Assembly (NCBI GenBank): GCA_003513765.1
Contig: DONT01000010.1
Location: forward strand, 1-64,000
DNA from: Jeotgalicoccus sp.
Lineage (GTDB): Bacteria > Bacillota > Bacilli > Staphylococcales > Salinicoccaceae
Length of the DNA: 64,000 nt
Reading direction: 5' to 3'
Shown here in pieces: positions 24,230-32,475 of this stretch (positions within the stretch are counted from its first letter, which is position 1; each line of letters begins with the position of its first letter). The notes below the pieces were generated by a model that saw only the letters and a list, made by a program, of their open reading frames with translations, had not been told where the DNA came from and did no database searches. The position numbers and the translations under genes were made by a program.

Positions 24230-25669
24230 ATGAAAAAACGTTATTTATTTTTAATTATTATTGCCGCTTTAATACTTATACCTCTGGTTGTCGCTGGTGT
24301 GCGCTACTTTGTTCCAGTACCTGCAGGGGTCTCTTACGAGTCCGAAGAATATCATACAGATAATGCAGAGTTTTTATACGACCTTACATATACAGATAAT
24401 AAGGGAATTACTGAGGAACAGGAAATTTTTGAAGAAATCTATACGATGATTGACGAAGCGGAAGAGTTTCTTGTTATCGATATGTTTTTATTTAACGATG
24501 ATTATAACCATGACACGCTCGACTTTCCGCCATTGTCTCAAAATTTAACCGATAAGCTGATAGCTAAAAAGGCAGAACATCCGGAAATGGATATTATTTT
24601 TATAACAGATGGGATTAATACTTTCTACGATACGTATACACCGCCTCATATTAATCAACTCAAAGAAGCGGGCATAGAAGTAATTTTCACCGACTTATCT
24701 AAGTTACGGGATTCGAACCCCTTGTACTCGGGTTTTTACAGAACATATTTCCAGTGGCTGGGAACATCTGAAGACCAATGGCTGGTCAATGCCTTAAGAC
24801 CGCAGGGTCCGGAAGTAAATATCCGATCTTATTTATCGATGCTGAACTTTAAAGCCAATCACAGAAAATTAATTATTAATGAAAAGAATGGTCTGATTAC
24901 GTCGGCTAACCCGCATGATGCAAGTGTTCATCATTCGAATATTGCTGTGAAACTAAGCGGGGATATACTTTACGATATGCTGGAAAGTGAACGGGCCGTC
25001 GTGAACTTCAGCGGAGGAAATACGAGAGTGTTCAGTGACTTTGCCGATAAACTTCCTGCAAGAAATGAAGAAGGTGAAGGGCAGTATACTGTACAGCTGA
25101 TTACCGAGAAGAAAATTAAAGATAATATAATCAGCATGGTCAATAAGGCAGGGGAGGGGGATAAACTCTCTGCTGGACTATTTTATTTATCGGACAGAGA
25201 TGTCGTGGATGCTTTTAAAGAAGCACTCGATCGCGGTGCAGTGCTGAACATGATTCTCGATATTAACCAGGATGCATTCGGCAATGAGAAAAATGGAGTG
25301 CCGAACCGTCCGGTGGCTGATGAACTGATGAGTCACGACACACCGCCTGATATTCGCTGGTATAAATCGAGCGGGGAACAGTATCATGCGAAATTTATAA
25401 TGCTGGAAACTGCTGATGAAGTTATATTTAACGGCGGATCTGCTAACTTTACGAGGCGGAATCTCGATGATTATAATCTGGAAACAAACGTGCTGATTAC
25501 AGCACCGGCAGACAGTGAGTTTGCAGAAGACGTTACCGGTTATTACGACAGATTATGGACGAATGAAGGTGCAGAATACACGCTGGATTATGAAGAAGAA
25601 GCAGAAGAATCGCTGGTGAAAACAATATTGTACAGAGTTCAGGAATTTACTGGGCTCTCGACGTTTTAA
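24230..25669 (+). CDS. Membrane-anchored phospholipase D-like protein
   Basis: A 479-residue protein with an N-terminal membrane helix (residues 5-25) and two HKD motifs: NHRKLIINEKNGLITSAN near residue 212 and YHAKFIMLETADEVIFNGGSANF near residue 385. The lysine and its partners are present in both, so it should be catalytically competent as a phosphodiesterase or phosphatidyltransferase. Length and layout resemble cardiolipin synthase but with only one membrane helix. The substrate is unknown. GAGGTG precedes the ATG. Confidence 0.85.
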   Translation: MKKRYLFLIIIAALILIPLVVAGVRYFVPVPAGVSYESEEYHTDNAEFLYDLTYTDNKGITEEQEIFEEIYTMIDEAEEFLVIDMFLFNDDYNHDTLDFPPLSQNLTDKLIAKKAEHPEMDIIFITDGINTFYDTYTPPHINQLKEAGIEVIFTDLSKLRDSNPLYSGFYRTYFQWLGTSEDQWLVNALRPQGPEVNIRSYLSMLNFKANHRKLIINEKNGLITSANPHDASVHHSNIAVKLSGDILYDMLESERAVVNFSGGNTRVFSDFADKLPARNEEGEGQYTVQLITEKKIKDNIISMVNKAGEGDKLSAGLFYLSDRDVVDAFKEALDRGAVLNMILDINQDAFGNEKNGVPNRPVADELMSHDTPPDIRWYKSSGEQYHAKFIMLETADEVIFNGGSANFTRRNLDDYNLETNVLITAPADSEFAEDVTGYYDRLWTNEGAEYTLDYEEEAEESLVKTILYRVQEFTGLSTF

Positions 25670-25675
25670 TTTGAG

Positions 25676-25704
25676 CAGGCACTCCACTGGGTGTCTGTTT
25701 TTTT
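25676..25704 (+). terminator. Intrinsic terminator of the PLD-like gene
   Basis: CAGGCACTC and GGGTGTCTG pair with two wobbles around CACT, followed by seven T residues. Confidence 0.8.
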
Positions 25705-25715
25705 ATGAGTTAAAG

Positions 25716-25876
25716 TTTGCTCCGCAATGAAGCACTGTCATTCCCGAGTAAAGCTGTTTGCTCCGCAATGAAGCACTGTCATTCCCGAGTAAAGCCGCTT
25801 GCTCCGCAATGAGACGCTGTCATTCCCGAGAAAAGCTGTTTGCTCCGCAATGAAGCTCCGTCATTCCCGAGTAAGA
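25716..25876. repeat. 41-bp intergenic direct repeat, family 2, four copies
   Basis: The TTGCTCCGCAATGA core recurs with its G at 25719, 25760, 25801 and 25842, an exact 41-bp period. Each unit also carries TGTCATTCCCGAG (GTCATTCCCGAG in the last). The array fills the gap between two convergent genes and is flanked by terminators. A two-copy array is at 32296-32376. Confidence 0.92.
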
Positions 25877-25877
25877 C

Positions 25878-25908
25878 ACAAAAAAGCCGGGAATTCACCA
25901 ACCCCGGC
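25878..25908 (-). terminator. Intrinsic terminator of the nicotinamidase-like gene
   Basis: GCCGGG (25886-25891) and CCCCGGC (25902-25908) form the stem; on the minus strand it is followed by a T run. Confidence 0.8.
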
Positions 25909-25919
25909 CTCACTCAAAA

Positions 25920-26465
25920 TTATATAATTTTTGCACCAAGCGAATTTTCAAAGTGGCCAAGGGCGACTTCATGAGCGTCCAGGTTAAAGCTTGAGACACC
26001 GTTTTTATGTATCACAATATCGAAGCCTTTATTGTACGCATCGATTGCTGTATGCAGAATGCAAATATCCGTACACACGCCGATTAAATGAATTTCTTTA
26101 ATTTCTCTGGCTCTTAAGCGCTGTTCAACATCAGTTCCTGCAAAAGCGGAATAGCGGGTTTTATCTGTGTAATAAACATTTTTCTTATCTGAATGCGCCT
26201 GATAGAGTGTTTCGAGCTCACCGTATAAGTCGCGGCCACCGGTACCAATAATATTATGCGGCGGAAACAGCTTTGTTTCAGGGTGGTACGGATCGTTTTC
26301 TTCGTGTGCATCAATTGCAAAAATTGTATAATCCCCATTAACGATAAATTCGCGCGTGACGTTCACGATATAGTCATGCAGCTTTTCGGCAGGTTCACCG
26401 GCTGTTAACTTGCCGTCCGGAGCAACAAAGTCACAGGTGTAGTCGATATTCAGCAGTGCTTTCAT
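25920..26465 (-). CDS. Isochorismatase-family cysteine hydrolase, nicotinamidase-like
   Basis: A 181-residue protein beginning ALLNIDYTCDFVAPDGKL, with the catalytic aspartate in the first strand, DAHEENDPYHPE (metal-binding region), a central lysine in YYTDKTRYSAF, and the nucleophile in LIGVCTDICILHTA. This set fits PncA-type nicotinamidase, which feeds nicotinate to NAD salvage, though other amidohydrolases share it. The gene follows fda with a terminator in between. Confidence 0.8.
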   Translation of the reverse strand: MKALLNIDYTCDFVAPDGKLTAGEPAEKLHDYIVNVTREFIVNGDYTIFAIDAHEENDPYHPETKLFPPHNIIGTGGRDLYGELETLYQAHSDKKNVYYTDKTRYSAFAGTDVEQRLRAREIKEIHLIGVCTDICILHTAIDAYNKGFDIVIHKNGVSSFNLDAHEVALGHFENSLGAKII

Positions 26466-26482
26466 AATAATTCTCCCCTTAT

Positions 26483-26512
26483 AAAAAAAGACAATGGCAG
26501 GCCATTGTCTTT
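26483..26512 (-). terminator. Intrinsic terminator of fda
   Basis: AAAGACAATGG and CCATTGTCTTT close a four-base loop, followed on the minus strand by seven T residues. Confidence 0.88.
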
Positions 26513-26519
26513 AAACTTC

Positions 26520-27410
26520 TTATTTTTTGTTTACTGATGCATCGAAGATAGAATCGATTGCTTCAGCTAAGCTGCTGTCAAATTCTTCATCAGACTGTGA
26601 TGCGCTTAAGTCACTTGACAGTGCGCGTGAGAAGCTTGCGATAATGCCATCATTTTGTTTTAATAAGTTGTTTGCTTCAGTTCTTGTGTAGCCGCCTGAC
26701 AATGCAACGACGCGAATCACGTTCGGGTGATCGACAAGTTCTTTATACAGGTTAGGTACAGTAGGAATTGTCAGTTTCAGCATGACAAACTCATCTTCAG
26801 CGAGACCGTTTAATTCTTCTAAAATCGCATCTCTTAAAATTTCTTCGATTGCTTCTTTGTCTTCAGCATTGATGCTTACTTCAGGCTCTATAATCGGTAC
26901 AAGTCCTGCAGCTATAATCTGCTTGCCTACTTCAAACTGCTGTTCCACAACTGCAATGATTCCTTCTTTATTTGCAGAAAGAATATTTGAACGCATTTTC
27001 GTTCCGAAGATATGACGGTTGTTTGCACGTGCTAATAAATCCTCAAGATCCGGCATAGGTTTCATCAGCTGAACACCGTTTTCCACTTCAGCAAGTCCTT
27101 TGTCAACTTTTAAGAATGGCACGATACCTTTGTCAGCTAAATAGTTACCAGTGTACTGCCCTTCAACTTCGCGGTCCATCGTCTGTTCGAAAAGAATTGC
27201 ACCAAGGACTTTATCAGAAGTGAAAGAAGGCGAAGTGATGATACGTGAACGCATTTCGTGAACCATATCGAACATCTCATCTTCGTTAGTATACTGATCT
27301 TCGTTAACACCATATGCTTTTAAAGCTTTCGGTGTACTTCCGCCGCTCTGGTCAAGTGCGGCAATAAAACCATGACCTTGTTTTACTTTATCAAGTTGCT
27401 CCTGATTCAT
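26520..27410 (-). CDS. fda: Class I fructose-bisphosphate aldolase
   Basis: A 296-residue protein, the same length as staphylococcal Fda. It begins with QGHGFIAALDQSGGSTPKALKAYG and carries IIEPEVSIN and the Schiff-base lysine region FVMLKLTIPTVP. It splits fructose-1,6-bisphosphate into triose phosphates in glycolysis and works in reverse in gluconeogenesis. AAGGAG precedes the ATG. It is transcribed divergently from the aldo/keto reductase. Confidence 0.95.
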   Translation of the reverse strand: MNQEQLDKVKQGHGFIAALDQSGGSTPKALKAYGVNEDQYTNEDEMFDMVHEMRSRIITSPSFTSDKVLGAILFEQTMDREVEGQYTGNYLADKGIVPFLKVDKGLAEVENGVQLMKPMPDLEDLLARANNRHIFGTKMRSNILSANKEGIIAVVEQQFEVGKQIIAAGLVPIIEPEVSINAEDKEAIEEILRDAILEELNGLAEDEFVMLKLTIPTVPNLYKELVDHPNVIRVVALSGGYTRTEANNLLKQNDGIIASFSRALSSDLSASQSDEEFDSSLAEAIDSIFDASVNKK

Positions 27411-27561
27411 TAAAAAACACTCCTTAAATAGTTTTCCACTCCTCTATAGTATGCTAAAAAAAGCGTTTTACTGCAAGGTTTAATCTGCAGCAACGCCGAT
27501 GTTTAACTAATTTGTTAAAAGGAAAGATATTAAATGTATTGAATATCAGGAGGTATGTAAA

Positions 27562-28500
27562 ATGACAGATTTAGTTGAGCTGGGCAAATCAGGAATTAAA
27601 GTACATCCAATCGCCCTCGGAGCGAACTTTGTAGGCGGTTATAATTTATACGGAAATGTTGATGAAGAAGAAGGTAAGCAAACCGTACGGGACGCACTTG
27701 ATGCGGGTGTGACAATGTTGGATACTGCATTTATATATGGACCGAAACGTTCTGAAGAACTAATAGGTGAAGTATTAAAAGAATATAAACGGGAAGATGT
27801 CGTCATTGCAACGAAAGCCGCACAGCGTGAACTGGAGAACGGTGATATGGTCATCGATAACTCGCCGGATTTTCTAAAACAGGCGGTGGATGATGCACTG
27901 GACAGATTGCAGACAAAATATATTGATTTGTTTTATATTCATAAACCGGATGAAGATACTCCGAAAGATGAAGCGGTAGAGGCGCTTTATGAAATGAAAG
28001 AGCAGGGCAAGATCAAAGCAATCGGTGTCTCGAACTTTTCAGTCGAACAGCTGGCAGAAGCGAATAAAAATAATCACGTAGATGTAATTCAAAATCAATA
28101 CAACTTGCTAAACCGCGAAGCGGAAAAAGAAATGCTGGATTACACAGCAGCAAATAAAATTACGTTTATTCCATTCTTCCCGCTTGCTGCAGGACTCTTG
28201 GCAGGTAAATACGATAAAGATACGCAGTTTGAAGATTTACGTGCAAACCTGCCATTTTACCAGGAAGACCAGTTTAAAGAAAACCTGGAGAAGGTCGATA
28301 AGTTAAAAGAACTTGCCAAAAAATACGATGAAGATGTTTCACAGCTTGTTCTCGCATTTTATTTAACGAGACCGTCGCTCGATGTAATTATTCCAGGTGC
28401 TAAAAAAGGCGAGCAGATTAAGGCGAATATGCGCGCTGCGGATATTGAACTGGCTCCAAAAGACGTGGAATATATCGATGAAATATTTAAAATTAATTAA
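27562..28500 (+). CDS. Aldo/keto reductase
   Basis: A 312-residue TIM-barrel oxidoreductase. The catalytic set is visible: MLDTAFIYG (Asp and Tyr), VIATKAA (Lys) and DLFYIHKPDED (His). The NADPH-binding C-terminal part has VIIPGAKKGEQIKANM. The substrate cannot be predicted. TCAGGAGG precedes the ATG. Confidence 0.9.
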   Translation: MTDLVELGKSGIKVHPIALGANFVGGYNLYGNVDEEEGKQTVRDALDAGVTMLDTAFIYGPKRSEELIGEVLKEYKREDVVIATKAAQRELENGDMVIDNSPDFLKQAVDDALDRLQTKYIDLFYIHKPDEDTPKDEAVEALYEMKEQGKIKAIGVSNFSVEQLAEANKNNHVDVIQNQYNLLNREAEKEMLDYTAANKITFIPFFPLAAGLLAGKYDKDTQFEDLRANLPFYQEDQFKENLEKVDKLKELAKKYDEDVSQLVLAFYLTRPSLDVIIPGAKKGEQIKANMRAADIELAPKDVEYIDEIFKIN

Positions 28501-28508
28501 AATAAAAC

Positions 28509-28552
28509 ACCGGTTAGAGTCATTTCATAATGTCCCTAACCGGTATTTTTTA
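28509..28552 (+). terminator. Intrinsic terminator of the aldo/keto reductase gene
   Basis: ACCGGTTAG and CTAACCGGT pair across an 18-base loop and are followed by a run of T. Its end touches the stop codon of the Cse60-like ORF on the other strand. Confidence 0.8.
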
Positions 28553-28702
28553 TTTATCCTTATAAAGAATCAGTACAGCAAACGTTGAACCTACGCTGAA
28601 TTTAATATCAATCACTTCAATATACTGGTTGTCGTAAAAGAATTCTGCAATTTTCTTATCGAGTCCTTTTTCCGTCATGGCGGAAACTGTTTTGGTTTTC
28701 AA
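28550..28702 (-). CDS. Small Cse60-like protein
   Basis: A 50-residue ORF beginning at a TTG: its product starts MKTKTVSAMTEKG and ends with EVIDIKFSVGSTFAVLILYK. The charged N-terminal helix followed by the EVIDIKFS and AVLILYK strands resembles the small Cse60 family that is found in spore formers and also in non-sporulating cocci. AAGGGA lies 10 bases before the TTG; an ATG at 28714 is in frame but has no space for a ribosome site. Function unknown. The reading frame upstream (28699-28860) is open but has no start codon. Confidence 0.55.
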   Translation of the reverse strand: MKTKTVSAMTEKGLDKKIAEFFYDNQYIEVIDIKFSVGSTFAVLILYKDK

Positions 28703-28826
28703 AGGCTGTCCCATCCCTTCAGTAATATCACTTCACAGCCAGTATATAACGTTTCATTATAATTGTGTACTTTTACGCTGAGGGTACGCCCAAGACTATT
28801 TATTATCTCAGCTCTATAGATATGTT

Positions 28827-28832
28827 TATAAT
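28827..28832 (+). promoter_or_regulatory. -10 box of the acetyltransferase gene
   Basis: A perfect TATAAT lies 51 bases before the ATG at 28884; the -35 region is weak. Confidence 0.4.
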
Positions 28833-28883
28833 GAAGGTGATTATTTTGTGCCGTGAAAAGTTAAACTAAACGGAGGTGCCCGG

Positions 28884-29378
28884 ATGACATTCGAAATTAG
28901 AAAAACTGAAGCTGGAGATGCTGAACGTATCGCAGAAATCTGCAGTGCGGGATGGCGGCAGACCGTCAAAGGTAAATTAAGCAGCACGTTTCAGCAGCAG
29001 ACGGTTAATTACTGGTACAATGCTGATAAAGTGAAGCAGGATATTAAAAAAGGCAATTATTCTTATACTGCTGTATATGACGGCATCGCTGTCGGTGTAA
29101 TAGGCGGCGGAATCCCAGAAGCGAAACGTGCTGAAGTGTATGTGTTTTATATCGACAGTCAATACAGGTATCATGGCATCGGCAAGGCATTATTACATAA
29201 GCTTACCGAACATCACAAGAACAAAGGTGCATCTGAGCAATGGGTATCGGTTCAGGCGGACAATGAACTCGGACTGCCATTTTATAAAGCGCGCGGTTTT
29301 ATTCAGCACTCGGTAAAAGAAACAAAAAGCGCATCAGGCGAAGTACAGGTTTCTTTAAGAATGAAGAGAGACATTTAA
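28884..29378 (+). CDS. GNAT family N-acetyltransferase
   Basis: A 164-residue protein with a single GNAT domain. The acetyl-CoA loop is VFYIDSQYRYHGIGKALLHKL near residues 87-107, followed by WVSVQADNELGLPFYKARGF. The substrate is unknown. CGGAGGTG precedes the ATG. It is a separate unit from the nucleoside hydrolase operon 77 bases downstream. Confidence 0.85.
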   Translation: MTFEIRKTEAGDAERIAEICSAGWRQTVKGKLSSTFQQQTVNYWYNADKVKQDIKKGNYSYTAVYDGIAVGVIGGGIPEAKRAEVYVFYIDSQYRYHGIGKALLHKLTEHHKNKGASEQWVSVQADNELGLPFYKARGFIQHSVKETKSASGEVQVSLRMKRDI

Positions 29379-29455
29379 TAATGGTCTGCCTGTAAAATTA
29401 AGACCGCACATGAGATAATTACTTTAACAACTAGGATGAAGTGGAGTGTTTACTG

Positions 29456-30400
29456 ATGAGAAATGTTATTTTAGATTGTGATCCGGGGCATGATGATGCG
29501 ATATCGATAATTATTGCGGCGTCCAACGTGAGTGATTTAAATATTTTAGGTATTACGACTGTTGCAGGAAACGTCGAAGTCGAGAAAAACACTATTAATA
29601 CATTAAAAATTTGTGAACTCCTGGAGCTGGATGTGCCGGTTGTGCAGGGTGCAAGAAGACCATTGGTAAAGGTGAGTGAAATCGCACCTGAGATTCATGG
29701 GGAAACAGGCATGGACGGCCCGGTGCTGGCTGAACCTAAAATGCAGGTGACAGAAGGGCACGCAGTTGATTTTATTATTAATCAGGTCATGAATTCAGCT
29801 GAACCGGTTACACTTGTTCCGACGGGACCGCTTACGAATATTGCGATGGCTTTAATCAAAGAACCGAGAATTATTGAAAACATAGATGAGATTGTCTTAA
29901 TGGGCGGCGGTACATTCGGTAACTGGACACCGGCAGCGGAGTTCAATATCTTTGTGGACGCTGAAGCGGCGAAAGTTGTCTACGACAGCAGCGTGCCTGT
30001 TACGATGTTCGGTCTTGATGTGACGCATCAGGTTATTGCGACAAAAGATATTATTGAACGTGTTGGTAAAATCGATAATGAAATTGCGGTCTTTGTTAAA
30101 GAACTATTAATCTTTTTCGGAGAAGCCTATAAAGATCATTTCGGCTTTAACGGCGGACCGATTCACGATGCATGTACGACGATGTATCTTTTAAAACCGG
30201 AGCTATTTAAGACAGAATATTTAAATGTAACTGTAGAAACAAAAGGTGAATATTCAAACGGTATGACAGTGATTGATACGCTGAGTGTTACAGGCAGAGA
30301 GCCGAATACTAATGTTGCACTTGGTGTGGATACAGAAGAATTCTGGACTTTATTTGAAAAGATTTTAACTTCGTTTGGGGATAAAGATAAAAATGAATAA
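29456..30400 (+). CDS. Nucleoside hydrolase (IunH family), first copy
   Basis: A 314-residue inosine-uridine-preferring nucleoside hydrolase type enzyme. The calcium-binding DCDPGHDDA motif is at the N terminus, with VPTGPLTNIA and EFNIFVDAEAA further on and the conserved HDACT near residue 240. It cleaves the N-glycosidic bond of ribonucleosides to free base and ribose. I start at the ATG at 29456 with GTGGAG upstream. It overlaps the next gene by 8 bases and leads a nucleoside-scavenging operon that ends with ribokinase. Confidence 0.92.
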   Translation: MRNVILDCDPGHDDAISIIIAASNVSDLNILGITTVAGNVEVEKNTINTLKICELLELDVPVVQGARRPLVKVSEIAPEIHGETGMDGPVLAEPKMQVTEGHAVDFIINQVMNSAEPVTLVPTGPLTNIAMALIKEPRIIENIDEIVLMGGGTFGNWTPAAEFNIFVDAEAAKVVYDSSVPVTMFGLDVTHQVIATKDIIERVGKIDNEIAVFVKELLIFFGEAYKDHFGFNGGPIHDACTTMYLLKPELFKTEYLNVTVETKGEYSNGMTVIDTLSVTGREPNTNVALGVDTEEFWTLFEKILTSFGDKDKNE

Positions 30401-31328
30401 AACAAATATATGGATTGATTGCGACCCTGGAATTGACGATGCGATTGCGTTGGCTGCAGCAGCTGCCAGCAGAGATACTTTGAATATACATGGAATTTCC
30501 ACTGTAGCGGGCAATCAGACGATTGAACGCGTAACGAATAATGCACTCGCACTGAGTTCTTTTCTCGGACTGGAGATTCCTATTGTTAAAGGTGCGGAAG
30601 GTCCGCTGACACGAAATAAAGAAGATGCCGGTCATGTGCACGGTGAGACAGGACTCGGCAATACTGTATTGCCAAAAACTGCAAAGCAGACTGAAGCAGG
30701 AAATTCGTTTCAGGTCATCAGAGATTATATTATGAATCTCCCTGCAGATGAAAAGATGACACTGGTGCCTGTCGGTCCACTCACTAATATTGCCCTGCTG
30801 TTAAAAGTATTTCCGGAAGTATCTGAGCGTATTGAAGAAATCGTCTTAATGGGCGGTGGCACGTTCGGCAACAGAACACCGACCGCAGAATTTAATATTT
30901 GGGGAGATCCGGAAGCTGCAAAAATTGTTTTTGATTCAGGACTGCCGATTGTAATGTGCGGACTTGATGTGACGCATAAGAGCGGGCTTAATCGCAGTCA
31001 GGTTGAAGAATTGTTTAACAGTACAAACGAAGTTCAGAAAACATTCGGCGAGATGCTGAAATTCTACTTCGATTCACCAGCGTATATTAACAGCGAGCTT
31101 GTGCATATACATGATGCAGTCGCGGTAATTTATCTGACAAACCCTGAGATATTTAAAGGAATGCAGGTGAGCGTTGACGTCGATTGTACGGACGATATTA
31201 ACCGTGGAATGACAGTGTGCGATGTGCGGAAAACTGCACCTGAAGCGGGACGTAACGTGAAGCTTCTTAACGATATTGATTTAACAGAGTTTCAAAATAT
31301 ATTGCTGAATAAACTGGGCAATCTATAG
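30393..31328 (+). CDS. Nucleoside hydrolase (IunH family), second copy
   Basis: A 311-residue paralogue of the preceding gene, with DCDPGIDDAIALAAAA, VPVGPLTNIALL, EFNIWGDPEAA and HDAVAV. The two proteins are clearly different in sequence, so they probably take different nucleosides. The ATG at 30393 overlaps the stop of the first copy, which suggests coupled translation. Confidence 0.92.
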   Translation: MNKTNIWIDCDPGIDDAIALAAAAASRDTLNIHGISTVAGNQTIERVTNNALALSSFLGLEIPIVKGAEGPLTRNKEDAGHVHGETGLGNTVLPKTAKQTEAGNSFQVIRDYIMNLPADEKMTLVPVGPLTNIALLLKVFPEVSERIEEIVLMGGGTFGNRTPTAEFNIWGDPEAAKIVFDSGLPIVMCGLDVTHKSGLNRSQVEELFNSTNEVQKTFGEMLKFYFDSPAYINSELVHIHDAVAVIYLTNPEIFKGMQVSVDVDCTDDINRGMTVCDVRKTAPEAGRNVKLLNDIDLTEFQNILLNKLGNL

Positions 31329-31349
31329 TAATTCATGGAGGTATAACAG

Positions 31350-32234
31350 ATGAGTAAGCCTAAAGTAACAATTGTGGGCAGTTTAAATATGGATTTAGTC
31401 GTAACAGCAGAACGTCATCCGAAAATAGGAGAGACGCTGACCGGCGAAAAATTCACGACCTTGTGCGGCGGTAAAGGCGCAAATCAGGCAGTCGCAGCAG
31501 CACGACTCGGCTGTGATGTGACGTTTATCGGCAGAGTAGGAAACGATGCATTCGGTCTTGAAATGATTGAAAACCTGAAAAATGAAGGCGTGAATGTCGA
31601 TAATATTGAAATAATTGACGACGTGGAAAGCGGCATTGCAATGATTACAGTAAATCCGATGGACAACACGATTATCGTTGTGCCGGGAGCAAACGCTCAT
31701 GTTAAAAAAGACGTTATCGATAAACACCAGTCAGCAATTTTAGAAAGTGATGTTGTTGTTACACAGCTTGAGATTCCAATGGATACAGTCGATTACCTTG
31801 CACAGATGTGCGGGGAAAATGATATCGATTTAGTCGTGAATCCGGCACCAGCGAGAAAACTGACGGATAATATTATTAATTACAGTACATATATTACGCC
31901 GAATCAGATTGAATTAACGCAGCTGGCTGCTGCACACCCTGAAATTTTAAAAGATCACGTCGATAAATTTGTTGTGACGAGCGGCAGCAAAGGCTGTTAC
32001 TATTCAGTCGATGCATTCCGTGTCGATGTGCCGACGATGAAAGCAGAAGTTGTTGATACGACAGGCGCAGGCGACTGCTTTAACGGTGCATTTGTCAGCT
32101 GTATCGCACAAGGAAAAAATTTGCAGGAAAGCTGTCATTTCGCTAACACTGCCGCATCGATCAGCGTAGAAAAATTCGGTGCGCAAAATGCGATGCCGAC
32201 AATTGAACAGGTGCTGGAAAGAATGCAGCGGTAA
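31350..32234 (+). CDS. rbsK: Ribokinase
   Basis: A 294-residue PfkB-family kinase. GSLNMDLVV at the N terminus, CGGKGANQAVAAARLG and the anion-hole plus catalytic DTTGAGDCFNGAF are all present. It phosphorylates ribose to ribose-5-phosphate. Behind two nucleoside hydrolases it would channel the ribose freed from nucleosides to the pentose phosphate pathway. No ribose transporter or RbsD lies next to it. GGAGG precedes the ATG. Confidence 0.93.
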   Translation: MSKPKVTIVGSLNMDLVVTAERHPKIGETLTGEKFTTLCGGKGANQAVAAARLGCDVTFIGRVGNDAFGLEMIENLKNEGVNVDNIEIIDDVESGIAMITVNPMDNTIIVVPGANAHVKKDVIDKHQSAILESDVVVTQLEIPMDTVDYLAQMCGENDIDLVVNPAPARKLTDNIINYSTYITPNQIELTQLAAAHPEILKDHVDKFVVTSGSKGCYYSVDAFRVDVPTMKAEVVDTTGAGDCFNGAFVSCIAQGKNLQESCHFANTAASISVEKFGAQNAMPTIEQVLERMQR

Positions 32235-32250
32235 CTTTATATTGATAAGC

Positions 32251-32282
32251 CCTGGAAATCTGGAGATTTCCAGGTGTTTTTT
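32251..32282 (+). terminator. Intrinsic terminator of the nucleoside hydrolase-ribokinase operon
   Basis: CCTGGAAATC and GATTTCCAGG form a perfect 10-bp stem around TGGA, followed by TGTTTTTT. Confidence 0.9.
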
Positions 32283-32295
32283 GATTTATGCGGGG

Positions 32296-32376
32296 TTTGC
32301 TCCGCAATGAAACGCCGTCATTCCCGAGTAAATCCGTTTGCTCCGCAATGAAATGCTGTCATTCCTCAGAAAGAGT
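32296..32376. repeat. 41-bp intergenic direct repeat, family 2, two copies
   Basis: TTTGCTCCGCAATGAAA is repeated with a 41-bp period (G at 32299 and 32340), each followed by GTCATTCC. Same family as 25716-25876. The remaining part of the gap up to 32475 holds the upstream region of the hydrolase gene, with no clear promoter match. Confidence 0.88.
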
Positions 32377-32475
32377 ATCGTCCTGCTTATTTCATAACCA
32401 TAATCGTCTTTCCTTAAAGTTTTTAGCGGGTAGTGTAGTATAAGTGAAGTAAATTAATTTTATGAGGTGACAATA

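Noticed and set aside
25716..25876. CRISPR array
   Set aside because: Tandem units with no spacers; the variation is scattered substitutions inside the unit.
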